NCBI RefSeq assembly: GCF_009711225.1 | Contig: NZ_WMIE01000004.1 | Span: 124,001 to 188,000, forward strand | Length of the DNA: 64,000 nucleotides | Direction of reading: 5' to 3' | From: Paracoccus aestuariivivens | Lineage (GTDB): Bacteria; Pseudomonadota; Alphaproteobacteria; Rhodobacterales; Rhodobacteraceae | In this document: piece after piece, positions 7,693 to 15,998 of the stretch | How the letters are laid out: the number at the start of each line of letters is the position of its first letter | Numbering within the stretch: position 1 is the first letter of the stretch | Program-made: the position numbers and the translations under genes | Notes under the pieces: model-generated | The model's input: only the letters and a program-made list of their open reading frames with translations | Databases searched by the model: none | What the model was told of the DNA's origin: nothing

Positions 7693-9126
7693 ATGTCCTA
7701 CCCAACCCCGATGATGTTCATCGCCGGAAAATGGTGCGCGGCCTCGGATAATGCCAGCCAGCCCGTGCTGAACCCCGCCACCGAGGAGATCATCGGTCAT
7801 GTGCCGCTGGCGACCGCCGAAGATCTGGACCGCGCCGTCGAGGCCGCTGTTCAGGGCTTTGCCATCTGGCGCAATGTCGGGGTCTTCGACCGCTACAAGA
7901 TCATGCGCAAGGCAGGTGAACTGGTCCGCGAACGCGCGCAGGACATCGCCCGCAACCTGACACTGGAACAGGGCAAACCCCTGCCCGAGGCAATGGTCGA
8001 AACCATGGCCTGCGCCGACGTGATCGACTGGTTCGCCGAGGAGGGTCGCCGCAACTATGGCCGGATCATTCCGGCACGGGCACCGAACGTGCATCAGCAG
8101 GTCATCCGTGAACCGGTCGGCCCAGTCGCGGCCTTTACTCCATGGAACTTCCCGCTGAACCAAGCCGTGCGCAAGATTTCCGCGGCTCTGGCGACGGGTT
8201 GCTCGATCGTCATCAAAGCCCCCGAGGAAACCCCCGCCAGCCCGATGGCCCTGATCAAGGCCTTTATCGACGCGGGTGTGCCGGACACGGTGCTCAGCCT
8301 TGTTTTCGGCGTCCCCGCAATGGTGTCGAACCATCTGATCCCGCATCCGGATATCCGCAAGATCTCGTTCACGGGTTCGACGGCGATCGGCAAGGAACTG
8401 TCCGCGCTGGCCGGTCTGCACATGAAGCGCAGCACGATGGAACTGGGTGGCCACGCACCTGCGATTGTCTTCGCGGATGCGGATGTCGATCTGGCGGCCA
8501 AGCTTCTCAGCTTCAACAAATTCCGCAATGCCGGACAGGTCTGCGTGTCTCCGACCCGCTTCCTGATCCACGAGAACGTCATGGACCAATTCCTTGACCG
8601 GTTCGAAGCCGCAGCCACTGCCCTGAAAGTCGGCAATGGTCTGGACGAGGGTGTCACGATGGGCCCGCTTGCCCATGCCCGCCGTCTGACGGCGATGGAG
8701 GACATTGTCGGCGATGCCCGCGAAAAAGGCGCCGAGATCCGTCTGGGCGGTGCGCGCCATGGCAACAAGGGCTATTTCTTCCAGCCGACCATCATGAGTT
8801 CGGTTCCGGAAAATGCGCGAATCATGCATGAGGAGCCCTTTGGCCCCATCGCGCCGATGATCACCTTCCGCGACGAAGCCGCCCTGATGGCAGAAGTTAA
8901 CCGCCTGCCCTACGGTCTGGCGGCCTATGCGTTTACCTCGGCAGCCGAGACCCGCGCGATGCTTGCCGACAAGGTCGAGGCCGGAATGCTGACCATCAAC
9001 CATCTGGGACTTGCCTTGCCCGAAGTGCCGTTCGGCGGGATCAAGGATTCCGGTTACGGTTCGGAAGGCGGAACCGAGGCACTTGACGCCTATGTGAACA
9101 CGAAATTCGTGACTCAAGTCGCCTGA
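7693..9126 (+). CDS. NAD(P)-dependent aldehyde dehydrogenase, succinate-semialdehyde dehydrogenase-like
   Basis: 477 residues of the aldehyde dehydrogenase superfamily. The catalytic glutamate E250 lies in MELGGHAP and the nucleophile C284 in NAGQVCVSPTRF. TPWNFPLNQAVRKISAALA and SFTGSTAIGK form the cofactor side, and the C-terminus has PFGGIKDSGYGSEGG. Length and motifs are closest to GabD-type succinate-semialdehyde dehydrogenases, which are also close to PuuC-type gamma-glutamyl-aminobutyraldehyde dehydrogenases. Beside PuuA- and PuuB-like genes, it would oxidise the aldehyde released by amine oxidation. A strong hairpin terminator follows directly. Confidence 0.85.
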   Translation: MSYPTPMMFIAGKWCAASDNASQPVLNPATEEIIGHVPLATAEDLDRAVEAAVQGFAIWRNVGVFDRYKIMRKAGELVRERAQDIARNLTLEQGKPLPEAMVETMACADVIDWFAEEGRRNYGRIIPARAPNVHQQVIREPVGPVAAFTPWNFPLNQAVRKISAALATGCSIVIKAPEETPASPMALIKAFIDAGVPDTVLSLVFGVPAMVSNHLIPHPDIRKISFTGSTAIGKELSALAGLHMKRSTMELGGHAPAIVFADADVDLAAKLLSFNKFRNAGQVCVSPTRFLIHENVMDQFLDRFEAAATALKVGNGLDEGVTMGPLAHARRLTAMEDIVGDAREKGAEIRLGGARHGNKGYFFQPTIMSSVPENARIMHEEPFGPIAPMITFRDEAALMAEVNRLPYGLAAYAFTSAAETRAMLADKVEAGMLTINHLGLALPEVPFGGIKDSGYGSEGGTEALDAYVNTKFVTQVA

Positions 9127-9134
9127 ACAACAAA

Positions 9135-9160
9135 TGCGCCTGCCTTCAATGGCAGGCGCA
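9135..9160. terminator. Bidirectional terminator hairpin
   Basis: TGCGCCTGCC and GGCAGGCGCA form a perfect 10-bp stem around TTCAAT, between the convergent aldehyde dehydrogenase and second GntR gene. Read on the minus strand it is followed by TTTGTTGTT, a proper U-rich tail for the GntR transcript; on the plus strand GATTTCC follows. Confidence 0.72.
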
Positions 9161-9175
9161 GATTTCCGGTTCCGG

Positions 9176-9835
9176 TCAGTGATCCGCTACGCGGATGAAC
9201 TCCATCCCCTGCGTGATATCGGCGCGGATAGCCCGGACAAACCCCTCGCAATCCTGACGTGACAACGCATCCGTGGCATGGCGGTGATAGTCGTCAGCCA
9301 AGGCGCTCGCCCCGTATTGGCCGCTGATCAGCCGCATTGACGGGCCGTATTGCAGCCAGAGAATCTCAATCAGCCGCAGAATGGTCGGCGCGCCGCTGCG
9401 ACGATAGATCAAAAAGTGAAACGCAAAATTGCTTTTCATGTAAAGCGTCAGGTCGCCATCCCGGATTGCCGCGTTGACGTGGCCGTCCAACCGCACCAGT
9501 TCCTTCAGATCGGCTTGCGTAAGATTGTCGAATGCACGCGCCGCCGCTTCCGGTTCAAGCTGGATCCGCGAGAACAGCACGTCGCGATGATTGGCCATGC
9601 TCAGCTTCGGCACCTCGATCGTGCGGCTGTCGGCAAATCGAAGCCCGCCTTCCGCCACCAGCCTGCGGATCGCATCGCGCACCGGAATGACACTCAGTTC
9701 ATGCTGGGTCGCGATAGCGCGGATCGAGACCCGTTCTCCGGGCATGAACTCACCCTCGCACAGCTTCCTGCTTAAAACCTGATGCAACTGGTCCGCGGCC
9801 GTATCCGGCACATAATTTTCGTTTTCGATGCCCAC
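9176..9835 (-). CDS. GntR-family (FadR subfamily) regulator, copy 2
   Basis: 219 residues with the same design as the regulator at 5409-6080: winged helix (SIRAIATQHELSVIPVRDAI) then an FCD-type domain with HVNAAIRDGD, FHFLIYRRSG and LIEILWLQYGPSMRL. Sequence likeness between the two is obvious by eye along the whole length, so they arose by duplication. This copy is divergent from the PuuA-like gene, and the 88-bp space between them holds a long inverted repeat, its likely operator. It probably represses the ligase/oxidase/transport operon until a substrate appears. It ends at a strong hairpin. Confidence 0.87.
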   Translation of the reverse strand: MGIENENYVPDTAADQLHQVLSRKLCEGEFMPGERVSIRAIATQHELSVIPVRDAIRRLVAEGGLRFADSRTIEVPKLSMANHRDVLFSRIQLEPEAAARAFDNLTQADLKELVRLDGHVNAAIRDGDLTLYMKSNFAFHFLIYRRSGAPTILRLIEILWLQYGPSMRLISGQYGASALADDYHRHATDALSRQDCEGFVRAIRADITQGMEFIRVADH

Positions 9836-9858
9836 AATTCCTCCTTAATTGTTGACGC

Positions 9859-9890
9859 GTGTTATATCACGTTCTACGGTCATATAACAC
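9859..9890. promoter_or_regulatory. Inverted-repeat operator between GntR copy 2 and the PuuA-like gene
   Basis: GTGTTATATCA (9859-9869) and TCATATAACAC (9880-9890) are inverted copies matching at 10 of 11 bases with a 10-bp spacer. The -35-like TTGACG at 9852-9857 lies just before the left arm, so binding would cover a rightward promoter. AT-rich arms contrast with the surrounding GC-rich DNA. The sequence differs from the operator pair at 6085-6124, suggesting the two GntR paralogs recognise different sites. Confidence 0.6.
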
Positions 9891-9923
9891 ATCGAGAAAC
9901 GTTCCGCGACTCCGGAGATACAG

Positions 9924-11258
9924 TTGTCCCAATCCGTTCCTATCCGCCAAGACGCAGCCTATCTGCTTGCTGCGCATTGTGACCTGAACGGCGTGTTCCG
10001 TGGCAAGCGTCTTCCTTTGTCGGCGGCGGACAAGTTGGCTTCCGGTGGCATCCGGATGCCCATGTCGTCGATCGGAGTCGATATTTGGGGCACGGATGTC
10101 ATCGGCAATTCGCTGACCTTCGATCAGGGAGATCTGGACGGTATCGTCGAACCGACGGGTCGTGGTCCGCTGCCGTTGGCCTTTGGCGCCACACCCGCCC
10201 TGTTCACGCCGATGTGGATGCGCAAAGAGGACGGGCAGCCGTTTTTTGGCGATCCGCGCCGCACTCTGGCCGCCGTTCTGGACCAGTTCGCGGCTCACGG
10301 ACTGACACCCGTGGTGGCGACCGAAGTCGAGTTCTATCTGGTCGACCCCGCTGCCCGCTCTGCGCAACCCATGGCGGTGCCGGATGTGAAGCACACCGAT
10401 TGCAGCGACACCATCTATTCGATGCAGGAACTGGCTGATGTCGACGCATTCCTGAACGAGGTCTACCGGATCGCGGCGGATTGCGGCGTGGCCGTGGACG
10501 GCGCGACCTCGGAAAGCGGGCCGGGTCAGTTCGAGTTCAATCTGATGCACGGCCCCGACGCGCTGAAGGTTGCCGATGACACGGTGCTGTTCAAGCAGAT
10601 CGTCCGCAGCGCCGCCCGCAGGCACGGTTTCGCGGCCAGTTTCATGGCAAAGCCCTATGCCGATCACTCGGGCAGCGGGTTGCATGTCCATTTCAGCCTG
10701 ATCGATGCCCAAGGCCGCAACATATTCGATGACGGGACGCGGGAAGGCACGGACGCGATGCGCCATGCCGTCGCCGGTGTGCTGGCGGCCATGCATGACA
10801 GCACGCTGATTTTCGCTCCGCACCAGAACTCGTATCGCCGTCTCAGACCCGGAACGCTGGCGCCGACAACCGTCGCATGGGGATATGAGAACCGCACCGC
10901 GGCGCTGCGGATTCCGGGCGGCCCCTCGGTCGCGCGGCGGATCGAGCATCGCGTCTCGGGTGCGGATGCCAACCCCTATCTGGTCATTGCCGCCATCCTT
11001 GCAGCCGCGCTGGACGGGATTGCGACCGCCGCCGAGCCACCAGCCCCCCTTGCTGGAAATGTCCACGATTCGGACGCACCGCATATCCCGGCAGATTGGC
11101 GCAGCGCCCTGTCGGTCTTTGAAACAAGCCCGCTCATCGCACGACTGTTTCACCCCGAATTCATCGCAATGTTCACGGCCTGCAAGCGGCAGGAACTGGA
11201 CGTATTCGACCGCGAGATCACCGCGCTCGAATATCACAGCTACCTGCACACGGTTTAA
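9924..11258 (+). CDS. Glutamine synthetase-family gamma-glutamyl-amine ligase (PuuA-like)
   Basis: 444 residues with the glutamine synthetase fold: ATSESGPGQFEFNL (metal and glutamate site), PYADHSGSGLHVHFSL, and NSYRRLRPGTLAPTTVAWGYENRTAALRIP (ATP and glutamate binding). True GlnA proteins have a longer N-terminal domain and an adenylylation loop; this shorter type groups with PuuA, which joins glutamate to an amine such as putrescine using ATP. The start is a TTG with GGAG six bases upstream. The next gene is a PuuB-like oxidase 5 bases on, which supports the gamma-glutamyl route for an amine. The amine itself is not known. Confidence 0.82.
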   Translation: MSQSVPIRQDAAYLLAAHCDLNGVFRGKRLPLSAADKLASGGIRMPMSSIGVDIWGTDVIGNSLTFDQGDLDGIVEPTGRGPLPLAFGATPALFTPMWMRKEDGQPFFGDPRRTLAAVLDQFAAHGLTPVVATEVEFYLVDPAARSAQPMAVPDVKHTDCSDTIYSMQELADVDAFLNEVYRIAADCGVAVDGATSESGPGQFEFNLMHGPDALKVADDTVLFKQIVRSAARRHGFAASFMAKPYADHSGSGLHVHFSLIDAQGRNIFDDGTREGTDAMRHAVAGVLAAMHDSTLIFAPHQNSYRRLRPGTLAPTTVAWGYENRTAALRIPGGPSVARRIEHRVSGADANPYLVIAAILAAALDGIATAAEPPAPLAGNVHDSDAPHIPADWRSALSVFETSPLIARLFHPEFIAMFTACKRQELDVFDREITALEYHSYLHTV

Positions 11259-11263
11259 CGATC

Positions 11264-12553
11264 ATGGCCGAGGCACATACCACTTCCTATTACGCTGCCA
11301 CCCAGCATCCCTATACCCCCTTCCCTGAATTGGAAGGCGAGATCAAAGCTGATGTCGTCATCATCGGCGGCGGATTCACCGGTGTGAACAGCGCCATCGA
11401 ACTGGCGGATCGCGGCTTTAGCGTCGTCCTGCTTGAAGCAAATCGCATCGGCTGGGGCGCGACAGGCCGCAATGGCGGACAGATCACAGGCTCTCTGTCG
11501 GGTGACAAGGCAATGGCGCGTGAGTTCCGCCGCTCGCTTGGCAGTGACACTGATGACTTCATCTGGAACCTGCGCTGGCGCGGTCATCAGATCATCCGCA
11601 AGCGCGTTAACCGCTTTGCCATCGATTGCGATCTGAAGCAGGGTCACATCCAGACCGCCTGCGCTCCGGCCCACCTTCCCGAATTGCGGACGATGTATGC
11701 GGAAGCCGTCCGACGCGGCATGGCTGACGATGTCGAATTCGTCGAGCAGGACCGGATCAAGGAGTTCGTCGATTCGCCGATCTATCTGGGCGGGCTGGTC
11801 AACCGGCGAAACATGCATGTCCATTCGCTGAACCTTTGCCTTGGCGAAGCGCAGGCGGCTGCCAAACTTGGGGTGCAGGTATACGAAAACAGCCGCGTCC
11901 TGCGGATCGAGGAAGGCGCCCGTCCGGTCGTCGTCACCAAAAGCGGCCGCGTCACTGCCGACAAAGTGCTTCTGGCAGGGAATGCCTATCACCGTCTGGG
12001 CAAGCGCAAGATGCGCGGCGCGCTGTTCCCTGCGGCGCTGGGGATCGTCGCGACCGCGCCCTTGGGCAAGGACGTGGCCCGCACGATCAACCCGCATGAC
12101 ATGGCGATCTATGACAACCGCTTCGTGCTGGATTACCACCGCCTGACCGCCGACAACCGACTGATCTTTGGCGGCGGCACCAACTATTCGGGTCGTCCCA
12201 GCAGCGATATCGCCGCCGAACTGCGCCCCTCGATCGAGCGCACCTTCCCGCAACTCAAGGGCGTCGGGATCGAGTTCGGATGGTCAGGGCTTGCCGGAAT
12301 TATCGTCAACCGCATCCCGCATCTGGGACGGATCGCGCCGAACATCTTTTACGCCGAGGGCTATTCCGGCCACGGCATCGCCACCACCCATATCGTCGCC
12401 GAAATCATGGCCGAGGCGATTTCCGGCACGATGCGGGAATTCGATGTCTTTGCAGGCGTGCGCCACATGCGCCTGCCATTGGGAACATGGGCGGGCCAGC
12501 AGGCCATCGCCCTTGGCATGTTCTACTACCGGCTAAAGGAGCGGCTCCGCTAG
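11264..12553 (+). CDS. FAD-dependent amine oxidoreductase (PuuB-like)
   Basis: 429 residues of the DAO (glycine/D-amino-acid oxidase) family. The FAD dinucleotide loop is GGGFTG at residues 35-40, followed by the PuuB/OrdL-like GWGATGRNGGQITGS, where the flavin is usually attached or held. The N-terminal SYYAATQHPYTPFPELEGEI resembles gamma-glutamylputrescine oxidases. The C-terminus has SGLAGIIVNRIPHLGRI and YAEGYSGHGIATTHIV. It would oxidise the glutamylated amine made by the preceding ligase to an aldehyde for the upstream dehydrogenase. It is co-transcribed with the ligase (5-base gap) and leads into the ABC transporter genes. Confidence 0.85.
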   Translation: MAEAHTTSYYAATQHPYTPFPELEGEIKADVVIIGGGFTGVNSAIELADRGFSVVLLEANRIGWGATGRNGGQITGSLSGDKAMAREFRRSLGSDTDDFIWNLRWRGHQIIRKRVNRFAIDCDLKQGHIQTACAPAHLPELRTMYAEAVRRGMADDVEFVEQDRIKEFVDSPIYLGGLVNRRNMHVHSLNLCLGEAQAAAKLGVQVYENSRVLRIEEGARPVVVTKSGRVTADKVLLAGNAYHRLGKRKMRGALFPAALGIVATAPLGKDVARTINPHDMAIYDNRFVLDYHRLTADNRLIFGGGTNYSGRPSSDIAAELRPSIERTFPQLKGVGIEFGWSGLAGIIVNRIPHLGRIAPNIFYAEGYSGHGIATTHIVAEIMAEAISGTMREFDVFAGVRHMRLPLGTWAGQQAIALGMFYYRLKERLR

Positions 12554-12617
12554 CCATTCGTCCAATCCAGCGAGAAGCGCGAAAAGCGCCGCAATCCCCC
12601 AACGCAGAGGTAACACG

Positions 12618-14210
12618 ATGAACAAAGGAAAAATCACCGTCATGCCCGGAAGCGGCGCAATGTCCCGTCGCGGCTTCATGTCAACCAGCGCGGCACTTGG
12701 TCTGGCGCTGGGGGCGGGCGGATCATTGCTGCCGCGCACAGCGCGCGCCCAGTCCCAGACTCCGGTCAAGGGCGGCAAGCTGCGCGCCGGTATTTTGGGC
12801 GCCACGTCGAACACCAACGATCCGGCGCTGCGTCAGGACGAGTTCGGTGTGATGGCGGCCTATACGACCTTCAACCACCTCGTTGAGCTCAAGGCCGACA
12901 AGACGATCGAACCCGAACTGGCCGAAAGCTGGGAAGCCAAGCCCGGCGCGACCGAATGGGTGTTCAACCTGCGCAAGGGCGTCGAATTCCATAACGGTAA
13001 GACGCTGGATGCCAATGACGTGATCTATTCGATCAACCGTCACCGTGGCGAGGCCTCGCAATCCGGCGCGAAAAGCCTGATGGCCGGTATTACCGACATC
13101 AAGGCGCTCGACAGCCACCAGATCCTGATCACGCTGGACAGCCCGAACGCGGATCTGCCGTTCAATTTCTCGGGCGACCATCTGGCGATTTCCCCTGCGG
13201 AATACGAGGACTGGATGAAGCCCGTCGGCACGGGCGGCTATGTCCAGACCTCGTTCGAGCCGGGCGTCCGCGCCACATGGACCCGCAACCCGAACTACTG
13301 GAAAGAAGGTCGCGCCCATGTCGACGAAGTCGAATTCCTTGTCCTGAACGACCCGCAGGCCCGTCTGGCGGCATTGCAATCGGGCCAGATCGACGCGCTT
13401 GGCCTTGTCGATCCGGGTGCGGTCGATCTGCTGCGCGGCATCCCCGGCGTTCAGGTCGTGAACAGCGCGGGCGGGCAGTTTTGGAGCTACGCGCTCAACT
13501 GCAAGAAAGGCCCCTTCACCGATCCGAACCTGCGGATGGCGATGAAATACGGCCTCGACCGGCAAAAGATCCTCGATCTGGTCCTACGCGGCAACGGCGC
13601 ATTGGGCAACGACCAACCGCTGCCGAAAACCGATCCCTTCTTCAACCCCGAGATCGCCCAGCGTCCCTATGACCCTGACCAAGCCCTGCACTACCTGCGC
13701 AAGGCCGGAATGGAGAGCCTGTCGATCAAGCTGGACACCTCGGACGCGACCTTCGCGAACTCGGCCAATGTCGGCCAGATCTATGCACAGGGCGCGAAAA
13801 AAGGCGGCATCAACCTTGAGGTCGTGCGCCAACCCGCCGACGGTTATTGGGATCAGGTCTGGCTGAATGTCGATCACCCGATGACGACCGGCGTCTGGAT
13901 GGGCCGCCCCACGGCCGACATGATCATGTCGATGGTCTATGCCTCGAAGGCGCCTTGGAACGAAGCCTTCTGGGGCAATGCCCGCTTCGACGAGTTGCTG
14001 ATCTCGGCACGAGGCGAGTTGGATCAGGCCAAGCGCAAGGCGATGTATTGGGAAATGCAATCGCTGATCCACGAGGATGGCGGCCATGTCGTTCCAGTCT
14101 TCGCCGATTTCATCGACGCTTACGGACCTCGGGTTCGTGGTCTTGAACCAAGCCCGTCCTGGTATCTGATGGGCGCGCGCTTCACCGAGCGGGTCTGGCT
14201 GGACGGCTGA
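12618..14210 (+). CDS. Peptide/opine-type ABC transporter substrate-binding protein
   Basis: 530 residues of the SBP family 5 (DppA/OppA/NikA cluster). The N-terminus has a twin-arginine signal (SRRGFM from residue 16, then a hydrophobic stretch ending ARAQ), so it is exported folded to the periplasm. Family marks include LAESWEAKPGATEWVFNLRKGVEFHNGK cut into its usual SBP5 signature, DANDVIYSINRH, and RMAMKYGLDRQKI near residue 310. It should deliver its ligand to the two permeases encoded directly downstream. Its place after a gamma-glutamyl ligase and oxidase suggests an amine or amine-amino acid conjugate rather than plain peptides; that is inference. Confidence 0.85.
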   Translation: MNKGKITVMPGSGAMSRRGFMSTSAALGLALGAGGSLLPRTARAQSQTPVKGGKLRAGILGATSNTNDPALRQDEFGVMAAYTTFNHLVELKADKTIEPELAESWEAKPGATEWVFNLRKGVEFHNGKTLDANDVIYSINRHRGEASQSGAKSLMAGITDIKALDSHQILITLDSPNADLPFNFSGDHLAISPAEYEDWMKPVGTGGYVQTSFEPGVRATWTRNPNYWKEGRAHVDEVEFLVLNDPQARLAALQSGQIDALGLVDPGAVDLLRGIPGVQVVNSAGGQFWSYALNCKKGPFTDPNLRMAMKYGLDRQKILDLVLRGNGALGNDQPLPKTDPFFNPEIAQRPYDPDQALHYLRKAGMESLSIKLDTSDATFANSANVGQIYAQGAKKGGINLEVVRQPADGYWDQVWLNVDHPMTTGVWMGRPTADMIMSMVYASKAPWNEAFWGNARFDELLISARGELDQAKRKAMYWEMQSLIHEDGGHVVPVFADFIDAYGPRVRGLEPSPSWYLMGARFTERVWLDG

Positions 14211-14214
14211 GGGA

Positions 14215-15162
14215 ATGACGAAATACCTTTTGAAACGTCTGTTTGCAGGTGTGCTGCTGGTCCTTGGGGCCAGCGCCATCCTGTTCTTTGCAGGCGAACT
14301 GTTGCCGGGTGACTTCGCGAGCCGGATGCTCGGCTCGCAAGCCACCCCCGAAGCTGTCGAGGCGCTCCGCCAGTCGCGCGGTCTGGATCAGCCCGCGTTG
14401 ACCCGCTACCTGATGTGGCTGGGCGGCCTGCTGCAAGGCGATCTTGGCGTTTCGCTGACCAATGGCCGCGAAATCGGGCCGCTGATCGCGACTCGCCTGT
14501 CCAACACGCTGACCTTGGCGGGGCTTGCGGCACTGGTCGCGGTCCCCTTCGCGGTCGGTCTGGGCACACTGGCCGCGATGTACCGCAATACGTGGTTTGA
14601 CCGGCTGGTCCTGATGCTGTCGATGGTGACGGTCGCGACACCCGAATTTTTCTTCGCCTATCTCGCCATCGCGTTCTTTGCGGTGCAACTGCACCTGCTG
14701 CCCTCGATTTCCATCGTCACCTCGGACATGAGCTTTGCCGACAAGGTTCCGCTTCTGATCCTGCCGGTTCTGACGCTTGTCGTCACCACCTCGGCCCATA
14801 TGATCCGGCTGACACGCGCCAGCCTGATTTCGGTGATGGATAGCGAATATGCAGGCACGGCCATGCTCAAAGGCCTGCCGCAATGGAAGATCGTGCTGCG
14901 CCATCTTCTGCCCAACGCCATGAGCCCGATTGCCGCCGTCGTGGTGCTGAATCTGGCCGACCTGATCGTCGGGTTGATCATCGTCGAGGCAATTTTTGCC
15001 TATCCCGGCATGGGTCAGTTGATGGTCGATTCCGTCTCGAAGCAGGATGTTACTGTCGTGCAGGCCTGCGGTCTGATCTTTGCGGTCACCTACATCGTTC
15101 TGAACATGATCGCGGATTTGTTGGCGATCCTGCTGAACCCTCGGCTGAGGTACAAGTCATGA
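14215..15162 (+). CDS. ABC transporter permease, DppB type
   Basis: 315 residues with about six membrane helices and the DppB/OppB family pattern: an N-terminal helix (TKYLLKRLFAGVLLVLGASA), a periplasmic segment with LGSQATPEAVEALRQSRGLD, and the cytoplasmic EAA loop that contacts the ATPase (YAGTAMLKGLPQWKIVLRHL). It forms the inner-membrane channel with the following DppC-type protein. It begins 4 bases after the binding-protein gene and overlaps the next gene by 4 bases (ATGA). Confidence 0.88.
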   Translation: MTKYLLKRLFAGVLLVLGASAILFFAGELLPGDFASRMLGSQATPEAVEALRQSRGLDQPALTRYLMWLGGLLQGDLGVSLTNGREIGPLIATRLSNTLTLAGLAALVAVPFAVGLGTLAAMYRNTWFDRLVLMLSMVTVATPEFFFAYLAIAFFAVQLHLLPSISIVTSDMSFADKVPLLILPVLTLVVTTSAHMIRLTRASLISVMDSEYAGTAMLKGLPQWKIVLRHLLPNAMSPIAAVVVLNLADLIVGLIIVEAIFAYPGMGQLMVDSVSKQDVTVVQACGLIFAVTYIVLNMIADLLAILLNPRLRYKS

Positions 15163-15998
15163 TGCTTTCCGACGCCCGCCCGCCGCGCGTCCGGCGTTTC
15201 CGGCTGGGCTGGTTGCCCGTGTCCTTGGCCGCCGCCTTTTGTGCCATCTGCCTGATCGCGGCGCTGGCCGCGCCGTGGATCGCCCCTTTCGACGAAGCCG
15301 AGATGGTCGGCATGCCATGGCAGCCCCCCGATGCGACCTTTTGGTTGGGAACCGACCAGTTGGGCCGCGATATGCTGACCCGCATCATCTACGGCGCGCG
15401 CACCTCGATTGGCCTTTCGTTTGCCATCGTCACGCTGGCCTTCGCCATCGGCATGTCGCTAGGACTTTTCGCCGTTACGCTTGGCGGTTGGGTCGATCAG
15501 TTGATCAGCCGCGCGGTCGATCTGTTCATGTCGCTGCCTCCGCTGGTGCTGGCCTTGCTGGCGATCAGCATTACGGGAACCTCGCTGGTCACTTTGACCG
15601 TGATCGCAGCTCTTCTTGCGGCGCTCAGGGTGTTTCGTCTGACCCGCTCGCTTGGCCTTGATATCGCATCGCGTGAATTCGTCGATGTCGCAAGGCTGCG
15701 CGGAGACAGCACCTGGTCGATCATGCGACACGAGATCCTGCCGAACGCCGCCGTGCCGCTGATTGCCGAATTCGGTCTGCGCTTTGTCTTCGCCTTCCTT
15801 TTCGTGGCGTCTTTGTCCTTTCTTGGTCTTGGAGTGCAGCCTCCGACGGCCGATTGGGGCGGCATGGTCCGCGAGAATGTCGGAGCCTTCAACTATGGCC
15901 ATATGTCGCCTCTGATCCCGGCGGGTTTCATCGCGCTTCTGGCGATCTCGGTAAACCTGTTGGGCGACTGGTTTGTCGAAAAACGGGGTAAGATGTGA
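15159..15998 (+). CDS. ABC transporter permease, DppC type
   Basis: 279 residues. I start it at the ATG at 15159, which overlaps the dppB-like stop in an ATGA; an upstream extension of the same frame is only an accident inside the previous gene. DppC family features are an N-terminal helix followed by APWIAPFDEAEM and WLGTDQLGRDMLTRIIYGAR, then four to five helices and the EAA loop FVDVARLRGDSTWSIMRHEI. The terminal SFLGLGVQPPTADWGGMVRE is typical. It partners with the upstream DppB-type protein. Confidence 0.9.
   Translation: MMLSDARPPRVRRFRLGWLPVSLAAAFCAICLIAALAAPWIAPFDEAEMVGMPWQPPDATFWLGTDQLGRDMLTRIIYGARTSIGLSFAIVTLAFAIGMSLGLFAVTLGGWVDQLISRAVDLFMSLPPLVLALLAISITGTSLVTLTVIAALLAALRVFRLTRSLGLDIASREFVDVARLRGDSTWSIMRHEILPNAAVPLIAEFGLRFVFAFLFVASLSFLGLGVQPPTADWGGMVRENVGAFNYGHMSPLIPAGFIALLAISVNLLGDWFVEKRGKM

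Noticed and set aside
7381-9117. 578-codon minus-strand open frame
   Set aside because: Antisense to the FAD dehydrogenase end and the aldehyde dehydrogenase, both of which have full catalytic motifs.
9867-11249. 460-codon minus-strand open frame
   Set aside because: Antisense to the glutamine synthetase-like gene; composition is histidine- and arginine-rich as expected for an antisense shadow.
14883-15158. N-terminal extension of the DppC-type permease frame
   Set aside because: This part lies inside the DppB-type gene in another frame; the ATGA overlap at 15159 gives the proper family start.
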